Source: Bacteroidales bacterium (GTDB taxonomy: Bacteria; Bacteroidota; Bacteroidia; Bacteroidales; F082). Taken from it: a stretch of DNA of 42,804 nt. Both the position numbers and the translations under genes were made by a program. The notes beneath the pieces were generated by a model that worked only from the letters and a program-made list of their open reading frames with translations, made no database searches and was not told the DNA's origin. The stretch covers positions 1 to 42,804 of the forward strand of contig JAFSJF010000077.1 of the NCBI GenBank assembly GCA_017439405.1, given 5' to 3'. Shown one piece after another: positions 23,350 to 30,029 of this stretch (positions are counted from its first letter, which is position 1; the number at the start of each line of letters is the position of its first letter).

Positions 23350-25236
23350 TTACTCCAAATAAGTATATCCATACAATCCCGACCGATAGTTGGAAAGGAA
23401 TTCCTTGCCCTCTTCAACGGTGATCTTGCCTTCCTTGACGCACTTGGTGACCCAGGTCTCCACCGTGCGGACGAGCTTCTTCGGGCTGTACTGGACATAC
23501 TCTAGCACATCGGCAACGGTCTCGCCATCAATCACTTGGTCGATGTAGTAGCCTTTCTCGTCAACGGAGACGTGTACGGCGTTGGTGTCGCCAAAGAGGT
23601 TGTGCAAGTCGCCGAGGATTTCCTGATACGCGCCCACGAGGAACACACCGATATAATAATGCTCCTTGTCGTTGATGGCGTGCAGCGGGATGGTGTGTTG
23701 CGTCGATTTGGCCACGAAGTTGGTGATTTTGCCGTCGCTGTCGCAGGTGATGTCCTGCAAGGTGGCGAGGTGCGTCGGGTTTTCGTCCAGACGCTGAATT
23801 GGAATGATGGGGAAGAGCTGGTCGATGGCCCAAAGGTCGGGCAGCGACTGAAACAAGGAGAAGTTGCAGAAGTATTTGTCGGCCAAAAGTTTGGGCAGCG
23901 AAGTGAAGTCTTCGGGCACGCGTTTCAGGCTGTTGGCGATGTGGTTCACCTCACGGGCGATGCTCCAGAACAAACGCTCGATTTTGGCCCTCGACTTGAG
24001 GTCGAGTAGGCCGAGGCTGAACAGGTTGAGGGCTTCTTCGCGGATTTCCTGTGCGTCGTGCCAGATTTCAAGCGATGAGCTTTTGGTCAGTTCGTCCCAC
24101 GACTCATAGAGTTCTTTAATCAGTTCGTGGTCGTTTTCCTCGGGTTCCTCGTTGTCGTCCCATTCGGGCAGCGAGGTCTTCTCCAGCACCTCGAAAATGA
24201 GTACGGAGTGGTGCGCGGTGAGTGCGCGTCCCGACTCGCAGATGACGTTGGGGTGGGGGAGTTCGTTCTTGTCGCAGGCATCGACGATGGTGTAGATGGC
24301 GTTGTTGGCGTATTCCTGAATGCTGTAATTGACTGAGCTTGCACTACTTGACCTCGTTCCATCGTAGTCGACGCCGAGGCCGCCGCCCATATCGACGAAC
24401 TCGATATGGTAGCCCATCTTGTAGAGCTGCACATAGAACTGAGCCGCCTCGCGCAGGGCCACATTGATTTTCTTGATCTTGCTCACCTGGCTACCGATAT
24501 GATAATGAACGAGTTTCAGGCATTCTTTCATGTCGTGTTCTTCGAGGAAGTCGAGGGCTTCGAGGAGTTCCGACGAAGTGAGGCCGAACTTGCTGCCGTC
24601 GCCGCCCGACTCTTCCCACTTGCCCGCCCCCGAGCTTGCTAATTTGATGCGTACGCCAAGGTTTGGCGTTACTTTCAGCCGATGGGCGATTTTGGCCGTG
24701 GTTTTCAGCTCGTTGAGTTTCTCGATGACGATGATGATCTTGCGGCCCATCTTTTGGGCGAGTAAGGCGAGTTCGATGAACTCCTCGTCCTTGTAGCCGT
24801 TGCAGATGATCAAAGAGTCGGAGTCGGTGCCGAGGGCGATGATGGCATGAAGCTCAGGCTTCGAGCCCGCCTCCAGACCGATGTTGCACTTCTTGCCGTG
24901 GCTCACGATTTCCTCGACCACGGGACGCATCTGGTTCACCTTGATGGGCATCACCACGAAATTCTGCCCGTTGAACTCGTATTCCTTGGCCGCCTCCTTG
25001 AAACAGGAGTCGATTTTGTTGATGCGGTCGTCGAGGATGTCGGGGAAACGTAACAGCATCGGGGCTGAAACGTCCCTAAGTGACAGTTCGTCAACCAATT
25101 CCGGCAGGTCCACGGAGGCACAGCCTTCTTTGGGAGTCACGACCATGTGGCCTTTCTCGTTGATGGAAAAGTAATTGCCGCCCCAGCCTTTCACGTTGTA
25201 AAGGTCCTCGGAGTCTTCAATGCGCCATTTTCTCAT
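23350..25236 (-). CDS. speA: Biosynthetic arginine decarboxylase
   Basis: Decarboxylates arginine to agmatine, the first step of spermidine synthesis in Bacteroidetes, with pyridoxal phosphate. The 628-residue length is normal for the SpeA family (fold type III plus inserted helical domain). The PLP lysine is Lys99 in VVMPIKVNQM. The phosphate-binding Gly-rich loop is in FVDMGGGLGVDYDG, an HYHIGSQ motif precedes it and the catalytic Cys lies in VICESGRALTAHHS. The start, MRKWRIEDSEDLYNVKGWG, is typical. It is convergent with res, with no visible terminator in the 25-bp gap, so transcripts may interfere. Chromosomal housekeeping gene marking the right border of the defence island. Confidence 0.95.
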   Translation of the reverse strand: MRKWRIEDSEDLYNVKGWGGNYFSINEKGHMVVTPKEGCASVDLPELVDELSLRDVSAPMLLRFPDILDDRINKIDSCFKEAAKEYEFNGQNFVVMPIKVNQMRPVVEEIVSHGKKCNIGLEAGSKPELHAIIALGTDSDSLIICNGYKDEEFIELALLAQKMGRKIIIVIEKLNELKTTAKIAHRLKVTPNLGVRIKLASSGAGKWEESGGDGSKFGLTSSELLEALDFLEEHDMKECLKLVHYHIGSQVSKIKKINVALREAAQFYVQLYKMGYHIEFVDMGGGLGVDYDGTRSSSASSVNYSIQEYANNAIYTIVDACDKNELPHPNVICESGRALTAHHSVLIFEVLEKTSLPEWDDNEEPEENDHELIKELYESWDELTKSSSLEIWHDAQEIREEALNLFSLGLLDLKSRAKIERLFWSIAREVNHIANSLKRVPEDFTSLPKLLADKYFCNFSLFQSLPDLWAIDQLFPIIPIQRLDENPTHLATLQDITCDSDGKITNFVAKSTQHTIPLHAINDKEHYYIGVFLVGAYQEILGDLHNLFGDTNAVHVSVDEKGYYIDQVIDGETVADVLEYVQYSPKKLVRTVETWVTKCVKEGKITVEEGKEFLSNYRSGLYGYTYLE

Positions 25237-25267
25237 TTCGAAATCAATTATCGGTTTGTTTGCGCTG

Positions 25268-25275
25268 CAAAACTA
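25268..25275 (-). promoter_or_regulatory. -7 element of speA
   Basis: CAAAACTA on the plus strand reads TAGTTTTG on the minus strand, 32 nt upstream of the speA start. A plus-strand TATTTTTG at 25307-25314 points the other way and could drive the kinase gene at 25561 with a 240-nt leader. Neither has a clear -33 box. Confidence 0.5.
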
Positions 25276-25392
25276 AGAAAAACATTCGGTTTAGCGCAGT
25301 TTTGCTTATTTTTGCATGAAAATATTTGGTAAGTAGATGTACAAATTTATACAAATAGACAATCAACCGGGTAACACTAACCTAATCCTTTC

Positions 25393-25505
25393 ACCGTCAT
25401 GGCGGAGAAGCATCCGCCATCTCCTATGCGCGAAGATGGTCTTTCACGCTCAGGGGATTGACTACGTCGAATCTTCGATTTGCGGGTCAAGCCCGCAATG
25501 ACGGT
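25393..25505. repeat. MITE/REP-like inverted-repeat element
   Basis: Terminal inverted repeats ACCGTCATGGCGG (25393-25405) and CCCGCAATGACGGT (25492-25505) frame 113 bp containing two internal hairpins: GGCGGA/TCCGCC at 25401-25418 and TGCGGG/CCCGCA at 25481-25497. No gene is encoded. It occupies most of the 324-bp gap between speA and the kinase gene. The CCCGCAATGACGG ending resembles dispersed repeats seen in many bacterial genomes. Confidence 0.65.
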
Positions 25506-25560
25506 TAAGGTCTATGTTTGGTAAGCCCATAAAGTGTAGTGTAATTTTGAATAATTACTT

Positions 25561-26397
25561 ATGAAATTAATTATTGACAGCGGCTCCACCAAAACGGAAT
25601 GGATTCTCTTGGATGGAAAAACGGAGAAAAACCATTTCACGACCCAAGGCTTCAATCCGAACTATGCTGACATTCAAACCCTTGAAAACCTGATTGTTGA
25701 TATTGTGGAGACCCACGACCGTGTGCCTCTACAGGCCATTCATTATTACGGCACGGGCTGCGGTTCGGAACGGAATTGCCAATTAATAAAAGAGGTGTTC
25801 CAACGCCATTTCCCCGAGGCCGAAATCCACGTCACCCACGACCTGATGGCCGCCTGCCATGCCGTTTTGGGACATGAAAAAGGCATCGTCTGTATCCTTG
25901 GAACAGGCTCAAACTCATGTGTTTACGATGGCGAGAACATCACCGAAAGGGCGGTCTCGTTGGGCTATCTCGTCGGCGACGAGGGCAGCGGGATGCACAT
26001 CGGCAGGGAAATGGTGAGGGCGTATTTCTACGGCTTCATGCCCGACGACCTGAAAGCCGAGTTCGAAGCAGCTTATCGTTTGGAAATCAAGGATTTCATC
26101 GAGCAATTGTATCATCAAGCGCAGCCTTCGCGGTATTTGGCGTCGTTTGCCCGGTTTGCTGGCGAGCAACAATCGCATCCCTTCGTCAAGGCATTAGTGA
26201 AAAATTGCTTCGGGGCTTTCATCAAGGCTTTCCTGCTTCGTTTCGATGATTGCAAACGCCTGAAAATCGGTTTTGTAGGTTCCGTTGCCTATCATTTCCA
26301 AGACCTGCTTCGGGAAAGCCTCGCCGACCATGGCCTCACGATGGACGAGGTGATGCAAGCACCTGCCAAAGGGTTGGTTCGTTACTATCAGGCGTGA
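25561..26397 (+). CDS. BadF/BadG-family ATPase, probable N-acetylglucosamine kinase-like sugar kinase
   Basis: A 278-residue ASKHA-fold kinase. The phosphate-1 motif is IIDSGSTKTEWILLD at residues 4-18, the phosphate-2 motif ILGTGSNSCVYDG near 117-129 and GDEGSGMHIG near 140-149; an adenosine-type IGFVGSVAYHF motif is near 237. These match the BadF/BadG/BcrA family branch that includes N-acetylglucosamine kinases of Bacteroidetes. It probably phosphorylates an amino sugar from glycan or peptidoglycan recycling; the exact substrate cannot be read from the sequence. Single-gene unit between a repeat element and a strong terminator. Confidence 0.8.
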   Translation: MKLIIDSGSTKTEWILLDGKTEKNHFTTQGFNPNYADIQTLENLIVDIVETHDRVPLQAIHYYGTGCGSERNCQLIKEVFQRHFPEAEIHVTHDLMAACHAVLGHEKGIVCILGTGSNSCVYDGENITERAVSLGYLVGDEGSGMHIGREMVRAYFYGFMPDDLKAEFEAAYRLEIKDFIEQLYHQAQPSRYLASFARFAGEQQSHPFVKALVKNCFGAFIKAFLLRFDDCKRLKIGFVGSVAYHFQDLLRESLADHGLTMDEVMQAPAKGLVRYYQA

Positions 26398-26404
26398 ATA
26401 AACA

Positions 26405-26486
26405 AATTGCGGCTGCCATAATATGACAGCCCTACACGGTTTCGGTTGTAGGGCTGTCACACCGTGGCAGCCGCAATTGTTTTTTA
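26405..26486. terminator. Nested double-stem bidirectional terminator
   Basis: Outer stem AATTGCGGCTGCCA (26405-26418) pairs with TGGCAGCCGCAATT (26465-26478), and an inner 13-bp stem TGACAGCCCTACA (26424-26436) pairs with TGTAGGGCTGTCA (26447-26459). A T run follows at 26480-26485. It lies between the convergent kinase and transporter genes, just touching the transporter stop codon. Confidence 0.85.
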
Positions 26487-27773
26487 TTCCACCGGAATGT
26501 CCTTGTTGACGTTCTTCGAACCCACGAGGGCGTAGAACAGGATGTAGGCGGCGCAGAACAGCACGACCACATAGCTGGTCATGTAGCTGCCCGTCCAGTC
26601 GGCGACCAAGCCTTGTAGACCGACCATGATGGCGAAGCCGAAGACCATTGTCATGAAGGCACCTGAGGCAATGGCGGTGTACTTGCCAAGGCCTTCGGTG
26701 GCGAGGTTGAAGATGGCACCCCACATCACGGAGGTGCAAAGACCAACGAGGATGAAGGCGAAGATGCCCACAGGAACTTCAGCCCAAATCAGCTTCAGGT
26801 TGGCCCAGTCGATGCCCGGCACCTTGACGAGCCAGCTTTGCGGGGCCAGCATGCCGAACAGCACCAAGGCAATGGCCGCGATGGAAACCGTGGTAACCAT
26901 TGACTTTGAGGAGACTTTGCCGCCAATGGCGCCGCCGATGAAACGTCCGACGAGCATCATCAGCCAATAGACCGCCACAATGAGACCTGCGATGGTGCCA
27001 CTCATGCCGATGCCGGGCGTGGCGGCGGTTGGCTCAGAGGTGAGGTATTGCAGGATGTAAGTCGGGGTGCCGACCTCGATGCCGCCATAGAGGAAGATAG
27101 CCAAAATGCCGAGTTTGAAGTGGCGGAACGAGAAGGCGCTATACTTGTCCTTCACTTCCGACTTCACTTCCACGGGCTGCTGCGGCTCCTCGATCTTGGT
27201 GAACAGGATGACGATGAAGCCGATGACGAAGATGGCCAAGGCAATCAGCAGGGCAGGGGTGGCATCGGAGATTTTGGCCTTGGTGGCCTCGCCGATGAGC
27301 GCACCCATGAGGATGTAAACCGCCACGGCAGCCGCCGAGTTGAACACACCGCCGATTTGGATGAGTTGGTTGCCCTTGTTGCCGCCACCACCAAGGAGGT
27401 TGAGCATCGGGTTGACGACGGTGTTCAGCATGCACATGCAGAAGCCGGAGATGAAGGCGCCGATGAGGTAGACGCCGAAGCCGTACTTGCCGCTGGCCCA
27501 TTGCACGAGGATGCCGATGATGCCCACGGCCAAGGCAATCAGAGAGGTTTTCTTGTAGCCATAGCGTTTAATCAACATTCCCGATGGGATACCCATGACG
27601 AGGTACGCGATGAAGTTGCCGTAGTTGCCGATTTGCGACAGGAAGTTGCTGGCGCCGAACTGGTTTTTCACGATGACGGCCATCGGCGAACAGAGGTTGG
27701 TCACGAAGGCAATCATGGCGAAGAGCGCGATCATGACGATGATGGCGCCCCATTGTTTCGTTTTTGTACTCAT
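26484..27773 (-). CDS. MFS sugar transporter of the FHS (fucose/glucose-galactose:H+ symporter) family
   Basis: A 429-residue inner-membrane transporter with about 12 hydrophobic segments. It starts MSTKTKQWGAIIVMIALFAMIAFVTNLCSPMAVIVK, the usual FHS start; the longer open frame upstream covers an intergenic repeat and is rejected. The loop MGIPSGMLIKRYGYKKTS is the MFS motif A equivalent. NPMLNLLGGGGNKGNQLIQIGGVFNSAAA resembles the FucP/GluP region after helix 4. With galM upstream in the same orientation and galK further up, galactose or glucose/galactose uptake is the likely role. This is the last gene of the cluster and ends at the double-stem terminator. It may have its own promoter within the repeat upstream, since a 187-bp gap separates it from galM. 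Confidence 0.88.
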   Translation of the reverse strand: MSTKTKQWGAIIVMIALFAMIAFVTNLCSPMAVIVKNQFGASNFLSQIGNYGNFIAYLVMGIPSGMLIKRYGYKKTSLIALAVGIIGILVQWASGKYGFGVYLIGAFISGFCMCMLNTVVNPMLNLLGGGGNKGNQLIQIGGVFNSAAAVAVYILMGALIGEATKAKISDATPALLIALAIFVIGFIVILFTKIEEPQQPVEVKSEVKDKYSAFSFRHFKLGILAIFLYGGIEVGTPTYILQYLTSEPTAATPGIGMSGTIAGLIVAVYWLMMLVGRFIGGAIGGKVSSKSMVTTVSIAAIALVLFGMLAPQSWLVKVPGIDWANLKLIWAEVPVGIFAFILVGLCTSVMWGAIFNLATEGLGKYTAIASGAFMTMVFGFAIMVGLQGLVADWTGSYMTSYVVVLFCAAYILFYALVGSKNVNKDIPVE

Positions 27774-27809
27774 TGTTATTAGAATTAAGGATTTAACTTT
27801 GAATTGTTT

Positions 27810-27953
27810 AACTACGAATTGCACGAATTTTACGAATTGATTCAGAAAGAATTTTGCAACTTCGTTGCGAATGGGCACGAATTCGTATAATTCGCAGCTT
27901 TAGCTGCAAAATTTTCAGACAGTCATTCGTCTAATTCGTTTAATTCGTAGTTT
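27810..27953. repeat. Inverted-repeat element built from ACGAATT motifs
   Basis: The left arm has three ACGAATT-type units (27811-27839) and the right arm has the complementary ATTCGT units (27925-27951), ending AACTAC and GTAGTT. Between them are short hairpins (GCAACTTCGTTGC near 27856 and GCAGCTTTAGCTGC near 27894). Non-coding, between galM and the transporter gene. A MITE-like dispersed repeat is the best guess. Confidence 0.6.
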
Positions 27954-27960
27954 CTTTTCA

Positions 27961-29016
27961 TTATAATGTTGAGAATTTGAAGATGATGGTTTCCTTGTAT
28001 TCCTCGCCAGAGCGCAAGAAGGTGCTCGGGAAGTTGGGTTTGTTCGGCGAGTCGGGGAGGGCTTGGCATTCCAAAGCGACGCCGGAATAGTCCTCGTAGA
28101 CGTGGCCGTTCTTTCCCGTCGGGCAGCCCGAGAGCCAATTGCCTGTGTAGACCTGGATGCCTGGTTGCGTTGTATAGATTTTCACCATGCGTCCCGTGCC
28201 TTCGTGCGAAAGCTCGGCGGCAAAGCAAAGCTTGTCCTTCTCGATGCCGTCGATGACCCAGCAGCTGTCGTAACCCTTGCCGTTGATGAGGTCGGGATAA
28301 GGCTTCTTGATGTCGCGCCCGATGAGCTTGCCTTCGGTGAAGTCCATCGGTGTGTCTGCCACTTGCGCCATTTCGCCTGTAGTAATCAGTTCGTTGGTGG
28401 CGGGCAGGAAACGTGAGGCGTTCAGTCGCAGTTTATGGTCGAGGATGTCGCCGTTGCCTTCGCCTTTCAGGTTGAAATAGGTGTGGTTGGTGAGGTTGAC
28501 GATGGTGGTGTCCGACGAATGGGCACTAAGGAGGATGTTCAGCTCATTCTCGTCGTTGAGGGTATAGCGCACTTGCGCCACAAGCTCGGCGGGATAGCCT
28601 GCCTCGCCGTCGGCGCTGAGGTAGGTGAACACCACGCTCTCGCCCGCGATGCGGCTGGCCCACTTCTGGTTGGCGAAGCCGATGCTGCCGCCGTGGAGGT
28701 GGTGCTTGCCATCGCCCGTGTTCAGCTCAAGCTGGTACTCCTTGTCGTCAATCTTGAAGCGTCCGTTGGCGATGCGGTTGGCGAAACGTCCAGGAATCTT
28801 GCCTGCGCAGGGGCCGTCGTTGTAGTAGTCCCACGGATGCGGATAGCCAAGGGCGATGTCTTCCATGTGGCCGTAGCGGTCGGGCGTGACAATGCTCACG
28901 ATTCCCGCTCCGATGTCGCTCAGCTGCACCTTCAGGCCGTGGCTGTTCGTCAAGGTGTAGAGCTTGATGTCTTTGTTGTCGGGGGTCTTGCCCCAGGTTT
29001 TCACTTCGATGTTCAT
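27961..29016 (-). CDS. galM: Aldose 1-epimerase (galactose mutarotase)
   Basis: Interconverts alpha and beta anomers of galactose, giving the anomer that galactokinase needs. The 351-residue protein has the family motifs: PGRFANRIANGRF near residues 75-87, HLHGGSIGFANQKW near 107-120 (first catalytic His), TNHTYFNLKGEG near 175-186 (second His) and VYTGNWLSG followed by ALECQALPDSPN near 313-327 (catalytic Glu). No signal peptide, so cytoplasmic, unlike some lipoprotein mutarotases of Bacteroidetes. The start MNIEVKTWGKT is supported by family similarity. It lies between the nucleotidyltransferase and transporter genes in the galactose cluster; an inverted-repeat element separates it from the former. 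Confidence 0.93.
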   Translation of the reverse strand: MNIEVKTWGKTPDNKDIKLYTLTNSHGLKVQLSDIGAGIVSIVTPDRYGHMEDIALGYPHPWDYYNDGPCAGKIPGRFANRIANGRFKIDDKEYQLELNTGDGKHHLHGGSIGFANQKWASRIAGESVVFTYLSADGEAGYPAELVAQVRYTLNDENELNILLSAHSSDTTIVNLTNHTYFNLKGEGNGDILDHKLRLNASRFLPATNELITTGEMAQVADTPMDFTEGKLIGRDIKKPYPDLINGKGYDSCWVIDGIEKDKLCFAAELSHEGTGRMVKIYTTQPGIQVYTGNWLSGCPTGKNGHVYEDYSGVALECQALPDSPNKPNFPSTFLRSGEEYKETIIFKFSTL

Positions 29017-29029
29017 TGTTTCTTATTTT

Positions 29030-29102
29030 GACACGGGACACGGGACTGCGGGACGCGGGACAAAACCTCTGTCTCGCGTCTCGTGTCTCGAAGTCTCGTG
29101 TC
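29030..29102. repeat. GACACGGGAC-type inverted-repeat element
   Basis: The left arm (29030-29061) repeats GACACGGGAC-like units; the right arm (29071-29102) has GTCTCG-rich complementary units. Differences are mostly G/A changes that would become G-U pairs in RNA, so the transcript could fold into one long hairpin. Located between the nucleotidyltransferase and galM genes. Confidence 0.65.
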
Positions 29103-29111
29103 CAAGATTAA

Positions 29112-30011
29112 TTACCATAAATGTTCAGGATAAACTCCCTTTTCAATCAATTCGCGGATCTTGCGCATCACCTCGGGCTTGTCTTCCTTGTAGGTCACGC
29201 CGAACCATGAAGCGTTGCTCGACAAGACTTTAAGTTTGGCCGATCCGTCGTGGATGGCTTGGTTGACCATCAGTGGGATGAAAAACTCGGCCTTGATGTT
29301 GGTTTGGGCAGGGCCTTTCAAAAACTCGACGAAGCCCTTTTCGGAATAGGCGAAGAAGTCGGGCGTGAAGCCGAAGAAATTCATCGAGACGAGCGAGTCC
29401 ATGTCCAAAGGATGGCTTCCTGTCTCGTCGGTGTAGGCTGCGCCGTCGTCGGTGTGACCGATGGCTGTGCGCTCGACGATGGTTTGCAAGTGGCCTTCCG
29501 CGTCGGCGGTGCAGATGCCGCGCGAGACAGTGCCGAAGTCCGACATGGTGTTGCGCAGCTTGTAGGCTACCATGCTGTAAGCCCCTTTTTTGCCCTCACA
29601 TTCAGTGAGATACTTGGCCAGAACCTCGTAGGCTTCCTTGCCGTAGAAATCATCAGCGTTGATGGCGGCAAATGGTTCGTGAATCACGTCCTTGGCCATT
29701 AAGACGGCGTGGCATGTGCCCCAGGGTTTCACGCGCCCTTCGGGGACGCTGAAGCCTTCCGGCAACTTGTCAAGCGACTGATACACATACTCAACGGGGA
29801 TGCCGAATTTCTCCGCGTTGTTGACTTTCTTGAACGCCTCGGCGAAGTCCTCGCGGATGACGAAGACCACCTTGCCGAAGCCGGCGCGCTTGGCGTCATA
29901 GATGGAATAATCGAGGATGGCCTCGTTGTTCGGCCCGACGCCGTCCATTTGTTTCAAAGCGCCGTATCTGGAACCCATTCCAGCGGCTAATACTAATAAG
30001 GTTGGTTTCAT
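29112..30011 (-). CDS. NTP_transferase-family sugar nucleotidyltransferase
   Basis: A 299-residue nucleotidyltransferase. The N-terminus TLLVLAAGMGSRYGALKQMD (residues 4-23) has the GxGxR...K signature of sugar-1-phosphate nucleotidylyltransferases; INADDFYG near 119-126 holds the metal-binding Asp. FGTVSRGICTADAEGHLQTIVE resembles the sugar-binding part. Substrate is not obvious. Because it is next to galK and galM and no galT is present in the window, it could make UDP-galactose or another UDP-hexose directly (UDP-sugar pyrophosphorylase role); that is inference. The gene starts 18 nt after the T9SS protein gene. Confidence 0.82.
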   Translation of the reverse strand: MKPTLLVLAAGMGSRYGALKQMDGVGPNNEAILDYSIYDAKRAGFGKVVFVIREDFAEAFKKVNNAEKFGIPVEYVYQSLDKLPEGFSVPEGRVKPWGTCHAVLMAKDVIHEPFAAINADDFYGKEAYEVLAKYLTECEGKKGAYSMVAYKLRNTMSDFGTVSRGICTADAEGHLQTIVERTAIGHTDDGAAYTDETGSHPLDMDSLVSMNFFGFTPDFFAYSEKGFVEFLKGPAQTNIKAEFFIPLMVNQAIHDGSAKLKVLSSNASWFGVTYKEDKPEVMRKIRELIEKGVYPEHLW

Positions 30012-30029
30012 TTATGTTTGAATTGTTTA

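Noticed and set aside
27048-27782. 244-codon plus-strand frame
   Set aside because: Antisense to the MFS transporter; the charged product (many Asp, Glu and His) is the expected shadow of a membrane protein gene.
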